From Saccharothrix espanaensis DSM 44229 (lineage in GTDB: Bacteria > Actinomycetota > Actinomycetes > Mycobacteriales > Pseudonocardiaceae), in the NCBI RefSeq assembly GCF_000328705.1, contig NC_019673.1, positions 4,154,001 to 4,218,000 on the forward strand: a stretch of 64,000 nucleotides of DNA, given 5' to 3'. Shown here one piece after another: positions 25,307-34,100 of this stretch. A program made the translations under genes and the position numbers. Every line of letters begins with the position of its first letter. Position 1 is the stretch's first letter. A model generated the notes under the pieces. It was not told the DNA's origin and did not search any database. It worked only from the letters and a program-made list of their open reading frames with translations.

Positions 25307-26470
25307 TCACGCCCCGGCGACGGGTGGCTCCTCCAGGTGCTGCCGGCGGTGCTGACGAGCCTGCTTGGGCATGTTCCAGCCGAGAACGGCGACCGCCGCG
25401 CCCTCCCGTTCGTACAGTGCCACGAACCGGCGCGCCTCGACGTCGCCTTCCACCAGGGTCACCCGAGTGGCCGCCGCCGGCACGCCGTGCACCTGGATCC
25501 GGGCGTCGAACTGGTCGGTCCAGAAGTACGGCACGGGCGCGTAGGTCCGTTGCGCGCCAAGAACGTTCTCGGCGACCACGGCCGCCTGCTCGGTGGCGTT
25601 GGTCCGGTTCTCCAGCCGCAACGGGCCCAGCGTCGGGTGCTGCCACCGCGCGACGTCGCCGACCGCGTAGACGCCCTGCGCCGCACGGCACCGCGCGTCG
25701 CACACCACGCCGTTGTCCAGCACCAGGCCGCTGCCGGCCAACCACTCCGTGTTTGGCACCGCCCCCACGGCCACCACGACCACGTCCGCCGGCACGACTT
25801 CGCCGTCCGCGAGCCGCACGCCGTCGCCGACCAGCCGGTCCACCCCGACCCCGAGCCGCAACCGCACACCGCGTTCGGCGTGCAGCGCCGCCAGCGCGCC
25901 GGACGCGAGAGGGCCCAACTGGAGCGCCAGGGGAGCGGGCTGGGGCCCGACCAGCGTGACGTCCACCCCGAGGCCGCACGCCGTCGCCGCCACCTCCGCG
26001 CCCAGCACGCCGTCACCGACCACGACGAGCCGTTGCGCCACCAGGAGATCCGCCCGCAACGCCAGCGCGTCCGACATCGTGCGCAGCACGTGCACCCGGC
26101 ACGGGCCGGGGTCGGCGGGCAACCTCCGGGGCCGTGCGCCGGTCGCCACCACGACGGCGTCGGCCGTCGACACCAGCCCGGACGCCGTGCGCACCGCCCG
26201 TGCCGCCACGTCCAGCGACACCGCCGCGTCGCCGGGCACGAACCGGGCGTCCAGCGCGTCGAGCGCTTCGGCGGTGCGCAGGCGGGCGCGGTCGGCGGGC
26301 CACGCGCCGGACAGGACCTGCTTGGACAGCGGCGGTCGGTCGTAAGGGGGGTGCTGCTCGTCGCCGAGCACCGTCAGCCCGCCGGTGAACCCTCTGCGCC
26401 GCAATGCCTCCACCGTCGCCAGACCGGCCGCGGACGCCCCGACGACCAGCACCGACGAGGGACCGCTCAC
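25307..26470 (-). CDS. FAD-dependent ferredoxin reductase
   Basis: A 387-aa pyridine-nucleotide disulfide-oxidoreductase-family flavoprotein of the putidaredoxin reductase type. FAD-binding VLVVGASAAGLATVEALRR at the N-terminus, PPYDRPPLSKQ, a second Rossmann motif RLVVVGDGVLGAEVAATA for NAD(P)H, and VYAVGDVARWQHP near the C-terminus are all present. GTG 26470 overlaps the ferredoxin stop (GTGA). It passes electrons from NAD(P)H to the adjacent 3Fe-4S ferredoxin, and thence to the P450 encoded 20 bp downstream. Confidence 0.93.
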   Translation of the reverse strand: MSGPSSVLVVGASAAGLATVEALRRRGFTGGLTVLGDEQHPPYDRPPLSKQVLSGAWPADRARLRTAEALDALDARFVPGDAAVSLDVAARAVRTASGLVSTADAVVVATGARPRRLPADPGPCRVHVLRTMSDALALRADLLVAQRLVVVGDGVLGAEVAATACGLGVDVTLVGPQPAPLALQLGPLASGALAALHAERGVRLRLGVGVDRLVGDGVRLADGEVVPADVVVVAVGAVPNTEWLAGSGLVLDNGVVCDARCRAAQGVYAVGDVARWQHPTLGPLRLENRTNATEQAAVVAENVLGAQRTYAPVPYFWTDQFDARIQVHGVPAAATRVTLVEGDVEARRFVALYEREGAAVAVLGWNMPKQARQHRRQHLEEPPVAGA

Positions 26471-26664
26471 GCCTGTTCCAGCACGATCGCCCCGGCCGGG
26501 CAGACGTTCGCCGCCTCGGTGACGGCGGCGTGCAGGTCCGCGCCCGGTGCCGGGTCCAGCAGCAGGACGACGCCGTCCTCGTCGCGCTGGTCGAACACCT
26601 CCGGCGCGAGCAGCACGCACGACCCCGCGCCGCAGCACCGGTCCTCGTCCACGGTGATCTTCAT
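26467..26664 (-). CDS. 3Fe-4S (or 4Fe-4S) ferredoxin
   Basis: A 65-aa acidic ferredoxin of the P450-partner type: MKITVDEDRCCGAGSCVLLA, ending NVCPAGAIVLEQA. The spacing CxxxxxC...CP fits a single [3Fe-4S] cluster. GGGGGAGG immediately upstream supports ATG 26664. The reading frame stays open upstream through the tandem repeat array, but that extension is low-complexity and lies before this strong ribosome site, so the short form is favoured. Confidence 0.95.
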   Translation of the reverse strand: MKITVDEDRCCGAGSCVLLAPEVFDQRDEDGVVLLLDPAPGADLHAAVTEAANVCPAGAIVLEQA

Positions 26665-26731
26665 GGCCTCCCCCTCGGATTCCCCCGGCCACCGACCGGT
26701 GCCGGCCACCGCAGCCGGGTCCCCGGCCCCG

Positions 26732-26968
26732 TCACCGCAGCACCGGCCGGCGGGCGCGGGCAAGGCGGCTTGGCGTTGTGCGGCCGCCCGGTCCGGTGTC
26801 CACCACGCCGGTGTCCACCACGCCGGGTGCCACTGCGCCGGGTGCCACTGCGCCGGGTGCCACTGCGCCGGGTGCCACTGCGCCGGGTGCCACTGCGCCG
26901 GGTGCCACTGCGCCGGGTGCCACTGCGCCGGGTGCCACTGCGCCGGGTGCCACTGCGCCGGGTGCCAC
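26732..26968 (-). CDS. Putative (VAPGA)n elastin-like repeat peptide
   Basis: A possible 78-aa protein: VAPGA repeated about ten times, then VVDTG twice, then a basic tail ending RARRPVLR. A perfect AGGAGG (26974-26979) lies 5 nt before the GTG at 26968, the first of many in-frame GTGs. The repeat is open in all frames, so the open frame alone is no evidence; the ribosome site is. VAPGx repeats resemble elastin. It precedes the ferredoxin gene by 67 bp and would be on its mRNA. It may instead be an untranslated spacer. Confidence 0.4.
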   Translation of the reverse strand: MAPGAVAPGAVAPGAVAPGAVAPGAVAPGAVAPGAVAPGAVAPGAVAPGVVDTGVVDTGPGGRTTPSRLARARRPVLR

Positions 26969-26970
26969 TG
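26821..26970. repeat. Ten perfect 15-bp tandem repeats
   Basis: CGCCGGGTGCCACTG occurs ten times in succession without a single mismatch (26821-26970), flanked on the left by two diverged units GTGTCCACCACGCCG. Perfect identity suggests recent expansion by slippage or unequal exchange, so copy number may vary between strains. It lies in the probable leader of the ferredoxin/P450 operon, between the operator-like site at 27024 and the ferredoxin start at 26664. Confidence 0.95.
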
Positions 26971-27023
26971 CGACCTCCTGGAGTCGGTGCCGTGAACCCA
27001 GCCAACCAACCTTCCGAAATCGC

Positions 27024-27040
27024 GTCAAGCAGGTGACTTA
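27024..27040. promoter_or_regulatory. Operator-like site A upstream of ferredoxin/P450 operon
   Basis: GTCAAGCAGGTGACTTA shares 15 of 17 positions with site B at 28938-28954, and contains the imperfect dyad AAG-A-N2-T-ACTT. On the minus strand it leads into TTGACG, a good -35 box. The sequence overlaps the last codon (TAA) of the TetR gene. Two near-identical copies before two P450 operons flanking a TetR gene make it the best candidate TetR operator. Confidence 0.6.
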
Positions 27041-27691
27041 GGAAGCGGGCGCGGTCAGCAAACCGGTGATGGCGTCGACCAGGCCCGTCGCGGTCTGCTC
27101 CCACGAGGGCTGGGGCGTGCCGTCGGCCAACGCGCGTTCCCGCTCGGCGCAGACGTGCACCATCAGGGCGCTGACCATGTCGCCGCGCTCCAGGCGCACC
27201 TCGTCGGGCAGGTCCGGCAGGCAGCGGTGCAGGCCGTCCACCACGCGGCGCAGTCCCGGCGTGGACAGCGCCTCCTCGGCCAGGACGTGTCGGAACGTCG
27301 GATCGGTGGCCACCTGCGCGCCGAACCGGGCGTACCACGTCGGGGCGCCCAGCGCGGCCAGGTGGGTGGTGACCGGGCGGACCAGGCAGCCAACCCACGT
27401 GCGCAGGTCGGCCGAGCCGCCGGCCGCCGCGACCAGCCCGGTGCGCAGGTCGTCCATGCGCAGCGCGTGCCGCCGCACGATGGCGCGCACCAGGTCGGCC
27501 TTGGCGCCGAAGTGGTAGCCCACGGCGGCGTTGTTGCCCTGCCCGGCGGCGGCGCTGATCCGGCGGTGGGACACCGCGCGGAGGCCCTGCTCGGCGAACA
27601 GCCGCTCGGCGGTGTCCAGGATCCGCCGGCGGGTGGCGTCGACCTGCCCGGCCCGCGGGGTCCGGTCGACGTCGGCCGGCACGCTCACCAT
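27038..27691 (-). CDS. TetR-family transcriptional regulator
   Basis: A 217-aa TetR protein. The helix-turn-helix is near residues 20-65: RRRILDTAERLFAEQGLRAV, SHRRISAAAGQGNNAAVGYH and FGAKADLVRAIV. The C-terminal ligand domain carries ARFGAQVATDP and LMVHVCAERERAL. The start (ATG 27691, or GTG 27688) overlaps the preceding P450 stop, so the two genes are translationally coupled. It probably represses this operon and the ferredoxin/P450 operon through the paired sites at 27024 and 28938. Ligand may be the P450 substrate; inferred. Confidence 0.9.
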   Translation of the reverse strand: MVSVPADVDRTPRAGQVDATRRRILDTAERLFAEQGLRAVSHRRISAAAGQGNNAAVGYHFGAKADLVRAIVRRHALRMDDLRTGLVAAAGGSADLRTWVGCLVRPVTTHLAALGAPTWYARFGAQVATDPTFRHVLAEEALSTPGLRRVVDGLHRCLPDLPDEVRLERGDMVSALMVHVCAERERALADGTPQPSWEQTATGLVDAITGLLTAPAS

Positions 27692-28881
27692 CGCACCGGC
27701 ACCCTGCTCAGTCCCCCGACCACCAGGCCGTGCACCGGGGCCAGGTTCGCCGGCGCGACGGCCAGCGCCAGACCGGGCAGCCTGCGCAGCAGCACCTCCA
27801 GCGCCACCTGAAGCTCGGTGCGCGCCAACGCCTGCCCCAGGCACGAGTGCGCGCCCACGCCGAAGGCCAGGTGCGCGTTCGGCGCGCGCTCCAGGTCCAT
27901 CTCGGCCGACCGCTCGAACGCCGTCTCGTCCCGGTTGGCGGCGGCCATGCTGCACATCACCGTCGTGCCGGCCGGCAGCGTCCCCGTGGACAGCTCGGTG
28001 TCCTCGGTGAGGTACCTCGGCAGGCCGATCCCCGGGTTGGCGTCGAACCGCAGCGCCTCCTCGACCGCCGTGCGCACCAGCGCCGGGTCGTCGAGCAGCC
28101 GCTCCCAGCGGGACCGGTCGGACAGCAGCATCCCGACCATCTTGCCGATCATGTTCGCCGTGGTCTCGTGCCCGGCGACCAGCAGCCCCAGCCCGGTCGC
28201 CACGAGCTGCGCGTCGGTCATCGCGCCCTCGGTGACCAACGTGCTGAGCAGGTCGTCACGGGGCTGCGCGCGCTTGGCGGCGACGTGCGCGGTCAGGTAC
28301 CCGACGAAGTCCGCCTGTGCCGTGCGCAGTTCGTCCTCGGAGTACCGGCTGAGGTTGAGCATCGCGTCCGACCAGTGCGAGAACCGGTCGCGGTCCGCCG
28401 CCGGAACGCCCAGCAGGTGGCAGATGACCCACACCGGCAGCGGGAAGCCGAAGGCGGCCTTCAGGTCGGCCGGCTGCCCGCCCGCCACCATCTCGTCCAC
28501 CAGCCGGTCGCCCATCGCCTCGATCTCCGGGCGCAGCGCGGACATCCGCTTGGCGGTGAACCACCGGCCCACCGCCTGCCGCCACCGCCGGTGCCCTTCC
28601 CCGGTGGTCGGGACCGAGGAGCCCAGCTCGTTGTTGAACACGCCGCCGGTCTCGCTGTCGGTGATCCGCGCGGCACCCGGGGCGTCGAGCTGCCGGGAGA
28701 ACCGTGGATCGCCCAGCACCTGCTTCACGTCGGCGTACCGGGTGATCAGCACCGCCCGGTCACCGCTGGGCAGCGTGACCGGGGCCGCCGGGCGCTCCCG
28801 GCGCAGCCGCTCCCACACCTCGGGCGGCTCCAGGGCGGTCGGGTTGGGGATCGGGTAGCTCAGCACCTCGTCGGACCCCAC
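27685..28881 (-). CDS. Cytochrome P450 (co-transcribed with TetR gene)
   Basis: A 398-aa bacterial P450: I-helix LGLLVAGHETTANMIGKM, ExxR in EEALRFDANP and haem loop LAFGVGAHSCLGQALARTE with the cysteine near residue 347. The N-terminus SYPIPNPTALEPPEVWERLR is typical of CYP105/CYP107-like enzymes. GGAGGTCCCCG precedes GTG 28881. First gene of a two-gene operon with tetR; lacks its own redox partners, but a ferredoxin and reductase lie 1 kb downstream. Confidence 0.95.
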   Translation of the reverse strand: MGSDEVLSYPIPNPTALEPPEVWERLRRERPAAPVTLPSGDRAVLITRYADVKQVLGDPRFSRQLDAPGAARITDSETGGVFNNELGSSVPTTGEGHRRWRQAVGRWFTAKRMSALRPEIEAMGDRLVDEMVAGGQPADLKAAFGFPLPVWVICHLLGVPAADRDRFSHWSDAMLNLSRYSEDELRTAQADFVGYLTAHVAAKRAQPRDDLLSTLVTEGAMTDAQLVATGLGLLVAGHETTANMIGKMVGMLLSDRSRWERLLDDPALVRTAVEEALRFDANPGIGLPRYLTEDTELSTGTLPAGTTVMCSMAAANRDETAFERSAEMDLERAPNAHLAFGVGAHSCLGQALARTELQVALEVLLRRLPGLALAVAPANLAPVHGLVVGGLSRVPVRW

Positions 28882-28937
28882 CGGGGACCTCCTCCGCGTC
28901 GCAGGCGCACCCCAGTCAAACGACGGCCGGCGAGCCC

Positions 28938-28954
28938 GTCAAGCAACTGACTTA
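28938..28954. promoter_or_regulatory. Operator-like site B upstream of P450/tetR operon
   Basis: GTCAAGCAACTGACTTA, differing from site A only at the two central bases. On the minus strand it again runs into TTGACG, placed about 60 bp before the P450 start. As at site A, its TTA is the stop codon of the upstream gene. Same orientation relative to both downstream operons supports an operator; flanking direct repeats of an inserted 1.9-kb segment are an alternative. Confidence 0.6.
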
Positions 28955-30958
28955 CGACTGCCGGTGCCACACGTCGTCGTCCGGACCGGTCAACCGGGCC
29001 ACGTCCAGCGCGTACAAGGGCTTCGCGCGCTTGCCCAGCCGGCTCACCACGGCCCGCTGCCGGTCGGCGAGCGCCGAGACCACCCGTGACGGCGACGCGG
29101 CGGACCCGGGGCTGGTGCGGTACCAGTTGCCCAGCACCTCCAGCGCGAAGTCGACCGCGAGCGACGCCCCGGCGGCCAGCGCCACGTCACCCGCCGTCCG
29201 GAACCGCCCGGAGTGGAACGCCACGTTGCGCACCACGTACAGGGTGTCGAGGAACAGCGCGGTGCGGCGGCGCGACTCCTCCAGCCACGCGGCGCACGCG
29301 CGCGGGTCGGCCAGCCGCGTCGACCACTCCTCGACCTGGTGCGAGGCCAGCGGGGACGTGTGCGCGACCACGCCGTCCAACGCTGTGCGGGCGGTGGTGA
29401 GGGCCGGGTCCTCTTCGGGCCGGCCGGGCAACAGCACGTCCACCCACGTGTTGAGGTCGAGCAGCCGGCCGAATCCGTCGCACCGCGCGTACCGTCCCAG
29501 CAGCCGCACCCCTTCACCGACCTGCTCCTCGACGAGCCGCTCGTGGCGTTGCGCGGCAACGAGTTCCCGCTCCGTGCGGTCGGCACGGGCACGCAACCCG
29601 GCGTGGTCCGGGTGATCTTGCGGGCAGCGTTCCAGCGCACGCCGCAGCGCGACAACGCGGCGCCGCGACTCACCGGCACGGGCCCGCGCGTCACCGAGCA
29701 CCTCGGCGGCGGCCTGGTGGAGTTGCTGGTGCGTCTCGGCGACCTGCTGCCGCAACGCCTGCAACGACAGCGCCGACGCGAGGTCCGCGCGGTTCTCCAA
29801 CCCGCACGCCTCCAACGTCACCCACGCCAGCGCGGTCGCCGGCATCGCCGCCTCGGTGGTGCGCGCGACGTGCGCCATGCGCAGCCCGCCGCGCAACGCG
29901 CTCGGCCACCCGGGCACCAGCGGCTCGGCCCGGTCGACCGACTGTCTGCGCGGCAACACGACCCCCGACTTCCCACTGTCCACTGCGGACACGAAAGCCG
30001 CCGGGCCGGGAGCGAGCACCACCAGCCGGTGCCCCGCCGCGTACTGGTCCAGCAGCTCGGACAACGCCCGCCGCGCGGCCCGTGCCGCACTGGCCTCGTC
30101 CACGGCCCGCACCTCGCACGCCACCAGGCATGCCTGCCCCGGCGTCGCCACCCGCCCGGCGAACGCCCGCAGCCGGCCACCGGTCGCACCGAACCCCAGC
30201 GGCTCCACGTCCGCGAACGACGACACCGCCGCCGTCGGGTCCAACGCGGAGATCCGCGCCAACGTCGACGCCCCGTGCACGACCACCGCGACCCGGTACC
30301 GGACCGGCACGGGCAGTAGCACCCGCCGCACCGAGGCCGCGTCGCCCGCGCCGGCCAGGTGAGTGCCGGACAGGTGGGTGCCGGCCAGGTCGGCGGCCAG
30401 GGTGTGCGGGTCGCGGTCGGCAGCGGCGACCAGGCAGGCCACCTCGTCCGCGACCAGGTCGAGCCCGGCCGGGGTGAACTCGCCGTCGGGCGCGGCCCAG
30501 GCGGTGTCGAACCGCCGCTCGACGAGCCGCCGCAGGTGGGGCGCGAGCCCGTCGAGGTCGGCGGCCGCGGTGAGCGCGAGGTCCTTCCACCTCGACGGCG
30601 TGTGCCCGGCCGGGTCGTCCAAGGCGGCGACGAGTCCGGACACCGTCCGATGCGCCCGCACCAGCACCGGTTCGTCGCCCCACTGCGCCATCGCCCGCCC
30701 GACCGCCTCGTCCGCGCCCGCGCACAACGCCCGCAACAGCGACGCGCGGGGCTGGGCGGTGTCCGCGAAGTTCGCCAGCACCCCTTGCAGCCTCGGCAGC
30801 TCGCCTGCCACCCCGGACACCGCGGCGACGTGCCGGCTGAACAACGTCGTACCACTGACCGCCCGCAGAACCCGTTGCAGGACATAGGTGCGCGACCAGG
30901 TCACGTCGGCCCGGCGCAGCGCGCCGAGCAGCCGGTGGTCGAATCCGCTGAATGCCAC
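28952..30958 (-). CDS. Large protein with C-terminal HEPN-type Arg...His motif
   Basis: A 668-aa protein of unknown family, mostly alpha-helical and rich in Ala, Arg and Leu. Near residues 560-620 it has LFLDTLYVVRNVAFHSGRF followed by DFALEVLGNWY; the RNVAFH core fits the Rx4H motif of HEPN domains, particularly the Apea-like type with LY-x-RN-x3-HSG. HEPN proteins are often RNases in defence or toxin systems. A central coiled segment (AETHQQLHQAAAEVLGDA...) precedes it. GTG 30958 begins the first well-conserved-looking stretch. No partner toxin/antitoxin gene is adjacent. Function is not established. Confidence 0.6.
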   Translation of the reverse strand: MAFSGFDHRLLGALRRADVTWSRTYVLQRVLRAVSGTTLFSRHVAAVSGVAGELPRLQGVLANFADTAQPRASLLRALCAGADEAVGRAMAQWGDEPVLVRAHRTVSGLVAALDDPAGHTPSRWKDLALTAAADLDGLAPHLRRLVERRFDTAWAAPDGEFTPAGLDLVADEVACLVAAADRDPHTLAADLAGTHLSGTHLAGAGDAASVRRVLLPVPVRYRVAVVVHGASTLARISALDPTAAVSSFADVEPLGFGATGGRLRAFAGRVATPGQACLVACEVRAVDEASAARAARRALSELLDQYAAGHRLVVLAPGPAAFVSAVDSGKSGVVLPRRQSVDRAEPLVPGWPSALRGGLRMAHVARTTEAAMPATALAWVTLEACGLENRADLASALSLQALRQQVAETHQQLHQAAAEVLGDARARAGESRRRVVALRRALERCPQDHPDHAGLRARADRTERELVAAQRHERLVEEQVGEGVRLLGRYARCDGFGRLLDLNTWVDVLLPGRPEEDPALTTARTALDGVVAHTSPLASHQVEEWSTRLADPRACAAWLEESRRRTALFLDTLYVVRNVAFHSGRFRTAGDVALAAGASLAVDFALEVLGNWYRTSPGSAASPSRVVSALADRQRAVVSRLGKRAKPLYALDVARLTGPDDDVWHRQS

Positions 30959-30992
30959 CCGCCCAGCACACCACGCCCCCGCCCGCACGCCC

Positions 30993-31051
30993 CGACCGGT
31001 CCCACAACCACCGTGCGGCTGGCGACCGGTCCCACAACCACCGTGCGGCTG
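30993..31051. repeat. Two-copy 30-bp direct repeat
   Basis: A 29-base unit containing GACCGGTCCCACAACCACCG is present at 30993-31021 and, unchanged, at 31023-31051, in the gap between two minus-strand genes. Its function is unknown; it may be a recent duplication in the promoter region of the HEPN-like gene. Confidence 0.8.
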
Positions 31052-31163
31052 ACGGCCGGTCGACGTGCGACCCGGGGGTGGGTGCACGTCGACCGGCCGC
31101 CAGTGGCGGCCAATGCGGTCCGACTCGGCGCGGTCCGACCGCGTGGGCCGGGTTCGGCGTGGT

Positions 31164-34100
31164 CTAGTTGGTGAAGACCACGTCGACCCAGTAGTTCGGG
31201 CCGTAGTTGCCGTTCGTCGCGATCGTCGGGAAGCCCGTGCCGTTGCCGTACACGGACGCGACGCCGCCCAGCTGCGGGGTGTTCACGGGGAACAGCCAGC
31301 GGCTGGTGAGGCTCGGGTCGTGCGAGTAGTGGCCGTTGGGCGCGAAGTACGAGACCACGTACGCCGTGCCCGCCGTGACCGTCACCGGCGTGGCGAAGGT
31401 CAGCGTCTGCCAGCCGCTCGCCGACTCCCCGGTGAACGTGCCGGTCGCGAGCTGCGTGCCGGTCGTCGTCCACAGCGAACCGGTGTGGGTTCCGGTGTTG
31501 CCGATGCCCTTGTAGAACCGCACGCCGGTCACCTGGCCGTCGACCCCGGGCGTGAACCGCAGGCCCAGTTCGTACGGGTTGCCGTCCGCGGTCTCCGAGA
31601 TCTGCGGCGTCTCCGCGGCGCTGAACACCGAGCACGGGCACGCCGCGTCACCAGTGGTGAACGACCAGTTCAACGCGGCGGCGGTGTTGGCGCTGGGATC
31701 CCACGCCTCGACCGTCACCCGGTAGTTGTTGTTGCGGGACAAGGGTGCCACCGGCGTCCAGACGAGGGTCTTGTCGTCGTTGGCCAGCGCCAGGTTGCCG
31801 CGCAGCGGGACACCCCACCGGGTCTCGACGCGGAACTTGGTGCCGGTCAGGCTGACCGCCTCGTTGAACGTCGCCGTGACCGACGTGTCGATGCCGACGC
31901 CGGTCGCCTCGTTCGACGGCGTGGAACCGGTGTTCACCGGGGCCGTCTGGTCGGCGTACGGCGTGAAGTCCACGTCGACCCAGAAGTTGCCGCTGTAGAA
32001 GTCGGTCGGGAACGCGCCGGTCGTCGTCGAGTAGCGGCCGTTCGCGTACGCCCCGGACGCCGTGTACAACGGGCCGGACACGACCGGGCTGCGCCGGTCG
32101 AAGTAGCCCGGGTCGTAGGAGTACACGCCGTTGGGCGTGGTGTACGAGGCGACGTAGATCGTGTTCGCCTTGACCACCAGCGGCGGGTCGAGCGTGAGCG
32201 TCTGCCAGCCGGTCGCCGTCTCGTCGGTGAACGTCCCGGTCGCGAGCTTCGTGCCGAAGTCGTTCCAGATCGAGCCGGTGTGCGTGCCGGTGTTGCCCGC
32301 ACCCTTGTAGAACTTGATCGCGCTCACCACGCCGTTGTACGGCGAACCGAACCGCACGCCGAGCTCACGGGCGTTGCGGATGCTGCCGGACCGCACCTCG
32401 GGCACGATCGCCGTGCTGAACAGCGACGCCACACCCGGCCCGGCGGCCTGCGTGGTGAACGACCAGGTCACCGGCGCGGTGATCACGTTGCCGTTCACGT
32501 CGGCGACGGTGACCGAGACGTTGTAGTGCGTTCCGGGCGTGAACGAGCCGTTCGCCGTCCACGTCACGGACTTCAGGTCACCGGACCACACCGCGCTGCC
32601 GGCCAGCGACGCGCCGCCGTCGTCGGTCACCCGGATCTGCGCCGAGGTCGTGTCGATCGCCTCGCTGAAGCCCGCCGTCACCGAGGCACCGAGCGCCACG
32701 TCACCGGCGTCCGGCGCGGGCGTGCGGGTGTCGAGGGTGGGGCGGACGTGGTCGCCGTTGGTGCCGTTGCGGTAGACGACGTCGACCCAGTAGTTCGACG
32801 CCAGGTGCCCGGTGGACGGGAACCCGCCGCCGTAGCGGTACACGCCGTTGGGCGCCGCGACCGTGTCGATCGCGGCCTGGATCTGGCCGTGCCCGACGGG
32901 CGTGGTCGAGCTGAAGAAGCCCTGGTCCGCCGCGTAGTGACCGTTGGGCGCGTAGTACGACACGACGTAGTCGGTGTTGGCCTGCACCACCACGGGGGTG
33001 GCGAAGGTCAACGTCTGCCAGCCGACCGTGCTCTCACCGGTGAACGTGCCGGTCGCGAGCTGCGTGCCGGACAACGACCACAACGTGCCGGTGTGCGTGC
33101 CGGTGTTGCCGACGCCCTTGTAGAAGCGGACGCCCAGCACCTCGCCGCGGCCGGTGAAGCGGACCCTCGTGCCGAGTTCGACGGCACCGGAGTCGTTGGC
33201 GCTCGACTGGGTCGGCGTGGCGAAGTCGTCCCAGATCGTGCACGGGCAGTCCGCCGGGCGGGTCGCACCGGTCCTGAACGTCCACGTGTACGCCGTGGTC
33301 TGGTTGCCCGCCACGTCCTTCACCCGCACCGACGCGGTGTAGGTGGTGCCGGCCGTGAGCGCGGCGTCCGGGGTGAGCTTCGCCGTGGTGCCACCGCTGA
33401 TCACCGAGGTCTGCGCGGCGACCGCGCCACCCGGACCGGTCAGCGTGAACTCGACGGCGGTCGGGTCCAGCACCTCGTCGTAGCCGGCGGTGATCGACGG
33501 GCTGAGCCCGACGCTGCCCGCGCCCGCCAGGGGTGCGGTGGAGAGCTGGTCGGGCGCGTGCGTGTCGGGACCGGCCTCGGTCGCCCACACGACGTCCACC
33601 CAGTAGTTGGCGTCGTTGGCGCTCAGGTCCGGGTAGCCCGCGCCGCCGCGGAACACGCCGTTGAAGCCCTCGGTGCCGGACTGGAGGCCGGTCAGCGGCT
33701 CCAGGTACCGGGCCGAGGAGGCGAAGTAGCCCGAGTTGAGCGCGAAGTGCCCGGTCGGCGACAGGTACGAGGCCACGTAGGTGGTGTCCGCCGCGACCGC
33801 CACGGGCGAGGAGAAGATCAGCGTCTGCCAGCCGGTCGCCGTCTCGTCGGCGAAGGTGCCGGTGGCCAGGCGCTGCCCGGCGGTGTTCCACAGCGAGCCG
33901 GTGTGCGTGCCGGTGTTGCCCGAGCCCTTGTAGAACCGGACGCCGCGCACGTGGCCGGCCGTGCCCGAGCGCCACTTCACGCCCAGTTCGAGCGCCGAGG
34001 AGTCGGCGACGTCGGGGTTGGCCGGGACGTCGGCGTCGCTCCACAGGCTGCACGGGCACGCGCGCGGCGCGACGGTCGGGCCGGCCGTGGCGATGCTGGT

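Noticed and set aside
26821..26970. CRISPR array
   Set aside because: The units are contiguous 15-mers with no spacers and there are no cas genes.
26467..27009. A 180-aa ferredoxin with an N-terminal WHPAQ repeat domain
   Set aside because: The upstream part is only the tandem array read in frame from a TTG without a ribosome site; GGGGGAGG directly precedes the normal ferredoxin ATG.
27024..28954. att-like direct repeats bounding an inserted P450-tetR element
   Set aside because: No integrase, transposase or composition change is present; location before two promoters fits an operator better, though insertion cannot be excluded.
28952..30958. Toxin-antitoxin HEPN-MNT pair
   Set aside because: No nucleotidyltransferase (MNT) gene flanks the HEPN-like protein.
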